This document shows positions 40,742 to 46,926 of a stretch of DNA of 46,926 nt, piece by piece. The notes under the pieces were generated by a model. That model searched no databases and was not told the origin of the DNA. It was given only the letters and a program-made list of their open reading frames with translations. The translations under genes were made by a program, and so were the position numbers. This DNA comes from Bradyrhizobiaceae bacterium (GTDB lineage: Bacteria > Pseudomonadota > Alphaproteobacteria > Rhizobiales > Xanthobacteraceae). The DNA lies in contig PQAH01000031.1 in NCBI GenBank assembly GCA_003105195.1, positions 1 through 46,926 of the forward strand, in the 5' to 3' direction. Positions within the stretch are counted from its first letter, which is position 1. Each line of letters starts with the position of its first letter.

Positions 40742-41155
40742 ATGCGCAATCTGCTGTTCGCTTCGTTCCTGCTGCTCGGGATCGGTCCGGCCTTCGCCGA
40801 CGGGGCCCCGACCGAGATCAAGGGCGCCACCACGGTGAACGCCGATGGCGTGATCGCGCTGGTTCAGAAGCACGACAACCTGGTGATTCTCGACAATCGC
40901 AGCGTCGCCGACTACGACGCCGGCCACATCGAAGGCGCGGTGCGTCTCATCGACACGGACATCACCTCCGAAGCCGTGCTGGCCGAGCGCGTGAAGTCGA
41001 AGGACACGCCGGTCCTGTTCTACTGCAACGGCCTCAAGTGCGGCCGTGCCGCCAAGGCGACCATGAAGGCCGTCGAGTTCGGCTACGGCAAGGTCCACTA
41101 CTACGCCCTCGGCCTCGAGGAGTGGAAGCAGCGCGGTCTGCCGCTCGTGCGCTGA
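40742..41155 (+). CDS. Periplasmic rhodanese-like protein
   Basis: A 137-residue exported protein: signal peptide [19 protein letters not shown], then a single rhodanese domain. [23 protein letters not shown] is the first CH2A motif and [19 protein letters not shown] the active-site loop with Cys95; a second Cys at 100 is also in the loop. It may transfer sulfur or act in thiol chemistry in the periplasm. GGGAG at 40731 is at the right distance for ATG 40742; ATG 40736 is too close. The upstream leader is strongly structured. Confidence 0.85.
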   Translation: MRNLLFASFLLLGIGPAFADGAPTEIKGATTVNADGVIALVQKHDNLVILDNRSVADYDAGHIEGAVRLIDTDITSEAVLAERVKSKDTPVLFYCNGLKCGRAAKATMKAVEFGYGKVHYYALGLEEWKQRGLPLVR

Positions 41156-41214
41156 ATCGGCGGCGCTGGGCGCCGTCCTCCTCATCGTCGCCACGGGTCC
41201 GCTGGGCGTTGCAG

Positions 41215-43044
41215 ATGAACCATCGTCGTCGCCTCTTCGCGATCCAGGTCGCCTCCGCGGTCCTGAGCTGTCTCGCGGCCGCGGGTGCGATGTACCTCGC
41301 GACCGATCGCTACGAGCAGGCGACGCGCGACGCCAACCTCGACCGTGTCGGCTACACGCTCAACCGCTACGTCGGCGATACGGTGTGGCAGGGCTTCGCC
41401 GCCGATGTCGGCGCGCTCGCGCGCGACATCGCGCAGGAGGCGGCCCTGCGCAAGGCCGTCGGCGCCGGCGATCGCGACGCGCTCGAGACCTGGCTGCCCG
41501 AAGCCTGGCGACGCAGCGTCGTCAGCTCCGGGCGGATCCCCATGCTGGCCGTCACGGTGCACGGGCCCGACGGCGCCATGCTGGCTTCGCGCGCCGGGAC
41601 GCCGGAGGCGCGGCCGAGCGGCGCTCTCGCCGCGCTGCTGGCGAAGCGGCAGGGCAATGATCGCCTGGCGCAGCTGCGGCATGTCTCGGTCGAGGAGGGT
41701 CGGCCGATGCTCGCCATGGTCGCGCCCGTCGGCGGTCTTCGGCTGGCCGGCTATCTCGCGGTTCACGTGGATCCCCTGCATGCCCTGCGCAACCTCGATG
41801 ACCGGCTCGGCATGCAGATCGCCTTCCTCGCCGCCGCGGACGACCGCGGCCTGGGCGAACTGGGCAATTTCAAGCTGCCCGAGGGGGCGAGCACCCTGGA
41901 CGGGATCCTCGCCGTCAAGGGGCCCGACGGGACGCCGGTGTTCCGCGCCAGGGTGACGCTCGACGAGACCGACTCCGTGAACGTCATGGCGCGCGTGCGC
42001 ACCTGGTCCTTCGCGATCCTGCTGGCCGCGCTGGTCGCCATCGCGATCGCCACGCTCGCGCTCGTGCTGTTCGTCTCGCGCCGCATGGTGCGCGACGAGG
42101 CCGATGCCGCGGCGGCCGCCCTGGAGGCGAAGCGCGTCGAGGACGAGGCGCGCCATCGCGCCGAGGAGGAGGCCGGCCGCGCGGCGGCGGCCGAGCGGCG
42201 CGCCGCCATGCAGCGCCTCGCCGACCAGCTCGATGCCTCGGTCAAGTCGGTGGCCCAGGCGCTCGCCGCCTCGGCGAGCCGGATCGAGGGCAATGCCACC
42301 GTGATGTCGGACCTCGCGGGCCAGACCACCGACCAGGCGCGCAGTGCCCGCACCGCGTCGGAGGAGGCCACGGCCAACGTCCAGACCGTCGCCTCCGCGA
42401 CCGAGCAGCTCACCGCCTCGATCGCCGAGATCGGCAGCCAGGTGACGCAGGCCTCGCGCATCGCGGGCGCGGCCGTGGACGAGGCGCGCAGCGTCGGCGA
42501 GAAGGTCCAGGCCCTGGGCGGCGCCACCAGCCGCATCGGCGAGGTGCTCGCCTTGATCAACGCGATCGCGTCGCAGACCAACCTGCTCGCGCTCAACGCC
42601 ACCATCGAGGCGGCGCGTGCGGGCGAGGCCGGCAAGGGTTTTGCGGTCGTGGCCCAGGAGGTGAAATCGCTCGCCGGGCAGACCGCCAAGGCGACCGAGG
42701 AGATCGCGGCGCAGATCTCGGGCGTGCAGGAAGCGACCGGCGACGTCATGAGCGTCATCGACGGCATCCTGCGGACGATCCAGAGCATCAACGAGATTTC
42801 CACCGCCGTGGCGGCCGCCGTGCAGCAGCAGCAGGCCGCGACCGCCGAGATCGCCCGCAATGTCAACGAGGCCGCGCAGGGCGCGCGCCAGATCGTGGAC
42901 AATGTCGACAGCGTGACCCGCGAGGCCGCGGAAACCTCCGACAAGGCCGGCGAGCTGCGCACGGCCTCGCAGGAGTTGACGCGCCAGTCCGTCACCCTGC
43001 GCGAGCAGGTGGAGAGCTTCATTCGCGAGGTCCGCGCCGCCTGA
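41215..43044 (+). CDS. Methyl-accepting chemotaxis protein
   Basis: A 609-residue chemoreceptor: TM1 at about 8-29, a periplasmic sensor domain of about 235 residues (dCache/CHASE-like, not assigned), TM2 at 265-287, a charged Ala/Glu-rich coiled coil where a HAMP domain would normally sit, and the signalling domain. The hairpin tip [50 protein letters not shown] lies near 448-497. It should control CheA. The C-terminus (FIREVRAA) has no CheR-binding pentapeptide. It begins 60 bases after the rhodanese gene, perhaps co-transcribed. Confidence 0.9.
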   Translation: MNHRRRLFAIQVASAVLSCLAAAGAMYLATDRYEQATRDANLDRVGYTLNRYVGDTVWQGFAADVGALARDIAQEAALRKAVGAGDRDALETWLPEAWRRSVVSSGRIPMLAVTVHGPDGAMLASRAGTPEARPSGALAALLAKRQGNDRLAQLRHVSVEEGRPMLAMVAPVGGLRLAGYLAVHVDPLHALRNLDDRLGMQIAFLAAADDRGLGELGNFKLPEGASTLDGILAVKGPDGTPVFRARVTLDETDSVNVMARVRTWSFAILLAALVAIAIATLALVLFVSRRMVRDEADAAAAALEAKRVEDEARHRAEEEAGRAAAAERRAAMQRLADQLDASVKSVAQALAASASRIEGNATVMSDLAGQTTDQARSARTASEEATANVQTVASATEQLTASIAEIGSQVTQASRIAGAAVDEARSVGEKVQALGGATSRIGEVLALINAIASQTNLLALNATIEAARAGEAGKGFAVVAQEVKSLAGQTAKATEEIAAQISGVQEATGDVMSVIDGILRTIQSINEISTAVAAAVQQQQAATAEIARNVNEAAQGARQIVDNVDSVTREAAETSDKAGELRTASQELTRQSVTLREQVESFIREVRAA

Positions 43045-43093
43045 CGCAGTCCCGGGCGCCGGCGTGCTACACTGCAGCCGAGCAGGGGACGCC

Positions 43094-43879
43094 ATGACGG
43101 ACGCGAACGGAACTTCCGCCATCACCGATATCGGCCGCGAGCTGCCGCCCGACGCCGCGCCGCCCTTCGACGCCGTGGGCGTGGGCAGGCGGCTCCTGCG
43201 CGCGACCCGCGCGGGCGCGCTCGCGACCAACGATCCGGGCGGCTTCCCGCTCGCGACGCTGGTGAACGTCGCGACCGATATCGACGGCGCGCCGCTGCTG
43301 CTGGTCTCGGGCCTCTCGCTGCACACCCGCAACCTCGTGGCCGACGGGCGCGCCGCGCTCCTGCTCGCCGAGACCGGCAAGGGCGACCCGCTCGCCCATC
43401 CGCGCCTGACCCTGGTCGGTGCCTGCCGCGTCACCGCGGACGAGCGCGTGCGCCGCCGCTTCCTTTCGCGCCACCCGAAGTCGCAGCTCTATGTCGGGCT
43501 GCCCGACTTCACCTTCTGGCGCATGGAGGTGGCCGCCGTGCATCTCAACGGCGGCTTCGCCCGCGCCGCCCGGCTCGCGCCCGCCGACCTGCTCACCGGC
43601 ATCGCCGACGCCGCCGACCTGGTCGCCGCCGAGGCGGGGGCGGTCGCGCACATGAACGAGGACCATGCCGACGCGGTCGCGCTCTATGCGACCCGCCTGC
43701 TCGGCGCCCCGGCCGGCCCCTGGCGCCTCACCGGCCTCGACCCCGACGGCGCCGACCTGATGCTGGGCGACGCCGCCCTGCGCCTCCCGTTCCCGGCCCG
43801 CGTCACCACCGCGGCGGCGCTGCGCCAGGTGCTGGGCGACCTGGCGAAGCAGGCCCGCGCCAGCGCGTCGGACCGCTGA
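43094..43879 (+). CDS. HugZ-like haem-utilisation/PNPOx-fold protein
   Basis: A 261-residue soluble protein. The N-terminal FMN-binding split barrel is seen in LRATRAGALATNDPGGFPLATLVNVATDIDGAPLLLVSGLSLHTRNL, and AETGKGDPLAHPRLTLVG follows. The C-terminal DUF2470-type domain has AHMNEDHADAVALYATRLLG, with the conserved NEDH. This two-domain form is HugZ/HutZ-like and is linked to haem breakdown or storage, but many members are only annotated pyridoxamine-phosphate-oxidase-related. AGGGGAC precedes the ATG. Confidence 0.83.
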   Translation: MTDANGTSAITDIGRELPPDAAPPFDAVGVGRRLLRATRAGALATNDPGGFPLATLVNVATDIDGAPLLLVSGLSLHTRNLVADGRAALLLAETGKGDPLAHPRLTLVGACRVTADERVRRRFLSRHPKSQLYVGLPDFTFWRMEVAAVHLNGGFARAARLAPADLLTGIADAADLVAAEAGAVAHMNEDHADAVALYATRLLGAPAGPWRLTGLDPDGADLMLGDAALRLPFPARVTTAAALRQVLGDLAKQARASASDR

Positions 43880-44160
43880 GGCCTTGTTCGACAAAGTGAA
43901 ATTGGCGCGCAGGCAGTATTTCGGACACCGCCCGCCCATTTTCCATGTTCCCTCATCTTGGCAGGTTCCGGTCCGGCGACTATGGTCCGGCCGCCTTCCG
44001 CGGGGATAGACTGCCGCGGCGGGCGGACCCCGAAGGCCCCGGACCCCCGATCCGTGATCACGCCGGTTTTCGGACACGATTCTGCGCCAGTGGCGTGCGG
44101 CGGCGGCGACGGAACTCCGGGCCCGACCCCGGAGTTGCAGATGGTCTCTTGGAGGAACGC
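43880..44160 (+). promoter_or_regulatory. pckA leader with hairpin and repeated TTTCGGACAC
   Basis: These 281 bases hold no gene. TTTCGGACAC occurs at 43919-43928 and again at 44068-44077. TTGT, TCG, ACAA (43884-43894) is a small inverted repeat. AACTCCGG (44113-44120) pairs with CCGGAGTT (44129-44136), a hairpin ending 14 bases before the GGAGG ribosome site at 44151. The role is not established; a transcript-level control of pckA is possible. Confidence 0.35.
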
Positions 44161-45774
44161 GTGAACGAGACGGGGACGAGGAACGGCGCCTTCGGCGCGG
44201 ACAAGTTCGGCTTCACCGGGCTGAAGGCGATGCACTGGAACCTGCTGGAGCCGCGGCTCTACGAGCACGCGATCCGCGCCGGCGAGGCCGAGCTCGTCCA
44301 CGGCGGCGCGCTCTGCGCCGACACGGGCGTGCACACCGGCCGCAGCCCCAAGGACAAGTTCATCGTCCGCGACGCCGCCACCGAGAACACCATCTGGTGG
44401 GACAACAACGGCGCCATCACGCGCGAGCAGTTCGACCTGCTCCACAAGGACTTCATCGCCCACGCCGCGGGCCGGGAGCTGTTCGCCCAGGATCTCTACG
44501 GCGGCGCCGACCCGCGCTACCGGATCAAGACCCGGGTCTATACCGAGCTCGCCTGGCATTCGCTGTTCATCCGCACTCTGCTGATCCGCCCCGAGCGCGC
44601 CGAGCTGAAGAACTTCGTGCCCGAGCTCACCATCGTCGACCTGCCCTCGTTCAAGGCCGACCCGAAGAAGCACGGGGTGCGCTCGGAGACCGTGATCGCC
44701 ATCGACTTCTCGCGCCGCATCGTGCTGATCGGCGGCACCAGCTACGCGGGCGAGATGAAGAAGTCGGTCTTCACCACGCTCAACTATCTCCTCCCCGAGG
44801 AGAGCGTGATGCCGATGCACTGCTCGGCCAATGTCGGCCCCGGCGGCGACACGGCGCTGTTCTTCGGCCTCTCCGGCACCGGCAAGACCACGCTCTCGGC
44901 CGACCCGGCGCGCACGCTGATCGGCGACGACGAGCACGGCTGGGGCCCGAGCGGCATCTTCAATTTCGAGGGCGGCTGCTACGCCAAGACCATCCGCCTC
45001 TCGGCCGAGGCCGAGCCCGAGATCTACGCCACCACCCACCGCTTCGGCACCGTGCTCGAGAACGTGATCGTCGATCGCGAGACGCGCATGCCCGACTTCG
45101 ACGACGGCTCGAAGACCGAGAACACGCGCTGCGCCTATCCGCTCGACTTCATCCCCAACGCGTCGAAGACCGGGCGCGCCGGGCATCCCAAGAACATCAT
45201 CATGCTCACGGCCGACGCCTTCGGCGTGATGCCGCCGATCGCCAAGCTCAGCTCGGCGCAGGCCATGTACCACTTCCTCTCGGGCTACACCGCCAAGGTG
45301 GCCGGCACCGAGAAGGGCGTGAAGGATCCCGAGGCGACCTTCTCGACCTGCTTCGGCGCACCCTTCACGCCGCGCCACCCCTCGGTCTACGGCAACCTGC
45401 TGCGCGAGCTGATCGCCGCCCACGGCGTCGACTGCTGGCTCGTCAACACGGGCTGGACCGGCGGCAAGTACGGCGTCGGCCGGCGCATGCCCATCAAGGT
45501 CACGCGCACGCTGCTCTCGGCCGCCCTCGACGGCTCGCTCAAGAGCGTCAAGTTCCGCACCGACCCCTATTTCGGCTTCTCGGTGCCGACCGAGCTCGCC
45601 GGCGTCGAGCCGCACCTGCTCTATCCCTACAAGACCTGGCGCGACAAGGCGGACTTCGACGCCACCGCGCGCCGGCTGGTGCGCATGTTCCAGGACAACT
45701 TCGTGAAGTTCGAGCCGCACGTCGACGCCGACGTGAAGGCCGCCGCCCCCGAGGTGCGCATCGCGGCGGAGTGA
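44161..45774 (+). CDS. pckA: ATP-dependent phosphoenolpyruvate carboxykinase
   Basis: A 537-residue enzyme that turns oxaloacetate plus ATP into phosphoenolpyruvate, the first step of gluconeogenesis. GTG 44161 follows GGAGG at five bases; no in-frame ATG gives a better fit. [19 protein letters not shown], the kinase P-loop GLSGTGKTT at 236-244, and [41 protein letters not shown] are the diagnostic motifs of the ATP-using form. It is needed for growth on dicarboxylates. In many Rhizobiales it lies directly opposite chvI; here three genes intervene. Confidence 0.97.
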   Translation: MNETGTRNGAFGADKFGFTGLKAMHWNLLEPRLYEHAIRAGEAELVHGGALCADTGVHTGRSPKDKFIVRDAATENTIWWDNNGAITREQFDLLHKDFIAHAAGRELFAQDLYGGADPRYRIKTRVYTELAWHSLFIRTLLIRPERAELKNFVPELTIVDLPSFKADPKKHGVRSETVIAIDFSRRIVLIGGTSYAGEMKKSVFTTLNYLLPEESVMPMHCSANVGPGGDTALFFGLSGTGKTTLSADPARTLIGDDEHGWGPSGIFNFEGGCYAKTIRLSAEAEPEIYATTHRFGTVLENVIVDRETRMPDFDDGSKTENTRCAYPLDFIPNASKTGRAGHPKNIIMLTADAFGVMPPIAKLSSAQAMYHFLSGYTAKVAGTEKGVKDPEATFSTCFGAPFTPRHPSVYGNLLRELIAAHGVDCWLVNTGWTGGKYGVGRRMPIKVTRTLLSAALDGSLKSVKFRTDPYFGFSVPTELAGVEPHLLYPYKTWRDKADFDATARRLVRMFQDNFVKFEPHVDADVKAAAPEVRIAAE

Positions 45775-45801
45775 CGTCGCGCGGGGTACCGCTTGACACC
45801 C

Positions 45802-46896
45802 ATGCAGGTCCTCGTCATCGGCGCCGGAGTGGTCGGCCTCGCGGTCGCGCGCGCCGCAGCGCGCGCCGGCCACGAGGTGGTGGTCGCCGAGGCGACCGGC
45901 GGCATCGGCAACGGCGTCTCCTCGCGCAACAGCGAGGTGATCCACGCCGGCATGTACTATCCGACCGGCTCGCTGCGCGCGCGCCACTGCGTCGCCGGCC
46001 GCCGCCTGCTCTACGACTTCTGCGCCTCCCACGGCGTGCCGCACCGCAAGGCCGGCAAGCTGATCGTCGCGACCGGCGACCGCGAGGCCGCCAAGATCGA
46101 GGCCATTCACCGGCAGGGCCTCACCAACGGCGTCGAGGGCCTGGAGCTGATCGACGGCGCGACCGCGATGCGCATGGAGCCGGCGCTCGCCTGCGTCGCC
46201 GCGCTGCATTCGCCCGAGACCGGCATCGTCGACAGCCACGCGCTGATGCTCGCGCTTCAGGGCGAGCTCGAGGACCGCGGCGGCGCCGTCGCCTTCGCGA
46301 CGCCCGTCGCGCGCCTCGCGCGCACCGGCGCGGGCTGGGAGGTGCGCTTCGGCGGCGCCGAGCCCGGGACCACGACATTCGACGCCGTGGTCAACGCGGC
46401 CGGCCTCGCCGCCCAGGCGGTCGCGCGCGCGACCGAGGGCTACGACCCGGCGCGCGTGCCGCGCCTCGTGCTCGCCAAGGGCAACTACTTCGGCTACCAG
46501 GGCCGGCCCGCCTTCTCGCGCCTGATCTATCCGGCGCCCGTCGAGGGGGGCCTCGGCACCCACGTGACGCTCGACCTGGCGGGCCGCATGCGCTTCGGCC
46601 CGGACGTCGAGTGGATCGAGCGCGAGGACTATCGCGTCGACGCCGCGCGCGCCGCCTCGTTCTACGAAAGCATCCGAACCTATTTCCCGGGCCTGAAGGA
46701 CGGCGCCCTGGTGCCCGACTATTGCGGCATCCGCCCCAAGCTCACGGGCCCGGGCGAGCCGCCCGCCGACTTCCTGATCGAGGGCCCCGCCGCCCACGGC
46801 CTGCCGCGCCTCGTCCACCTTTTCGGCATCGAGTCGCCCGGCCTCACCGCGAGCCTCTCGATCGCCGACGCGGTCGTGGGAATGCTGGAATCGTAG
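45802..46896 (+). CDS. FAD oxidoreductase, L-2-hydroxyglutarate oxidase-like
   Basis: A 364-residue flavoprotein of the DAO family. The dinucleotide-binding VIGAGVVGLAVARAAARAG is at the N-terminus (GAGVVG 7-12), followed by SSRNSEVIHAGMYYPTGSLRARHCVAGRRLLYDFC, the characteristic LhgO/L2HGDH motif. RLVLAKGNYFGYQG and YCGIRPKLTGPGEPPADFLIEGP, then LFGIESPGLTASLSIA, complete the pattern. It would oxidise L-2-hydroxyglutarate to 2-oxoglutarate with electrons to quinone or O2. ATG 45802 is chosen over TTG 45793. Its TAG stop is part of a GTAGGGTG repeat. Confidence 0.87.
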   Translation: MQVLVIGAGVVGLAVARAAARAGHEVVVAEATGGIGNGVSSRNSEVIHAGMYYPTGSLRARHCVAGRRLLYDFCASHGVPHRKAGKLIVATGDREAAKIEAIHRQGLTNGVEGLELIDGATAMRMEPALACVAALHSPETGIVDSHALMLALQGELEDRGGAVAFATPVARLARTGAGWEVRFGGAEPGTTTFDAVVNAAGLAAQAVARATEGYDPARVPRLVLAKGNYFGYQGRPAFSRLIYPAPVEGGLGTHVTLDLAGRMRFGPDVEWIEREDYRVDAARAASFYESIRTYFPGLKDGALVPDYCGIRPKLTGPGEPPADFLIEGPAAHGLPRLVHLFGIESPGLTASLSIADAVVGMLES

Positions 46897-46926
46897 GGTG
46901 CGTTAGTCCTACTGCGTCAGAAACTG
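46893..46926. repeat. GTAGGGTG palindromic repeat, cut by the window edge
   Basis: GTAGGGTGCGTTAG at 46893-46906 is the left arm of the repeat family, again overlapping a gene's TAG stop. It is then interrupted by the start of the MITE-like element. The right arm lies beyond the window. Confidence 0.6.
46907..46926. mobile_element. MITE-like element, copy C, left end only
   Basis: TCCTACTGCGTCAGAAACTG starts exactly as the copies at 9649 and 26191 (15 of the first 15 bases identical) and stands after the left repeat arm ending TTAG. If the same rule holds, TTAG should follow the right end beyond the window. Confidence 0.6.

Noticed and set aside
43684..46818. A very long open frame on the minus strand (over 1000 codons) opposite HugZ, pckA and the LhgO-like gene
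   Set aside because: It is the mirror of highly conserved genes in GC-rich DNA, has Arg/Glu/Ala/Gly/His-rich composition without any domain, and has no ribosome site.

Overview
The window looks like chromosomal DNA of a GC-rich alphaproteobacterium of the order Hyphomicrobiales (Rhizobiales), probably near the Nitrobacteraceae/Xanthobacteraceae. The main reason is the block ahcY ... ptsH-EIIA(man)-hprK-chvG-chvI ... pckA (34190-45774), a conserved gene order in that order. Supporting signs are small families typical of these bacteria (DUF1488, a Cys-rich DUF3551-like secreted protein), an EcfG-type stress promoter, and several kinds of short palindromic repeats that I know from Bradyrhizobium-like genomes. 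This assignment is inference; there is no rRNA or tRNA in the window.

Layout. 1-4019: the end of an iron/cobalamin-type binding protein, then a four-gene Mn/Fe ABC importer (sitABCD-like) behind two Fur-family-like palindromes. 4116-7170 (minus): molybdate importer modABC plus a signal-less binding protein. 7332-9638: a GMC oxidoreductase and a Yip1-like membrane protein. 9840-13610 (minus): an AceE/transketolase-like E1 enzyme and an FAD monooxygenase. 13644-14244 (minus): a higBA-type toxin-antitoxin pair in which the toxin is frameshifted. 14298-17285 (minus): a tctCBA tripartite carboxylate transporter, divergent from a thiamine-diphosphate enzyme (17382-19028) across a perfect 15-bp palindrome. 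19164-21196: small hypothetical genes. 21430-25200: cell-wall enzymes (mepA, L,D-transpeptidase), a DUF488 protein, a hydrolase and two PRC-barrel genes, the first behind a GGAAC-N17-CGTT promoter. 25309-29205: a membrane-anchored unknown, lepA and a class II glutamine amidotransferase. 29367-33726: a GT2-GtrA fusion facing two tandem GT39/83-like membrane glycosyltransferases, probably envelope glycan modification. 33731-37210: a small secreted protein, ahcY with a candidate SahR-like operator, a UdgX-type uracil-DNA glycosylase, and HPr/EIIA. 37334-40412: hprK, chvG and chvI. 40742-43879: rhodanese, chemoreceptor and HugZ-like genes. 44161-46896: pckA and an L-2-hydroxyglutarate-oxidase-like enzyme.

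How the genes work together. The minus block from chvI to ptsH is the acid/envelope-sensing ChvG-ChvI two-component system coupled to the incomplete PTS (HPr kinase, EIIA, HPr). pckA, the gluconeogenic enzyme, lies in its usual neighbourhood, but three genes separate it from chvI here. The metal (Sit) and molybdate (Mod) importers converge. The tct genes and the divergent ThDP enzyme probably share one regulator and may handle one carboxylate.

The most unusual part is the repeat architecture. Palindromic elements beginning GTAGGGTG/GTAGGGCG sit at gene ends, often supplying the stop codon (TAG of gTAGggtg), and at four places occur as inverted pairs. Into three of these palindromes a small element with 17-bp imperfect terminal inverted repeats (TCCTACTG.../...CAGTAAGG) has inserted after the same left arm. 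The two complete insertions are flanked by 4-bp direct repeats (ATAG, TTGG), and an empty-site counterpart is present at 25187-25222. I saw no defence system, CRISPR array, prophage or complete insertion sequence.
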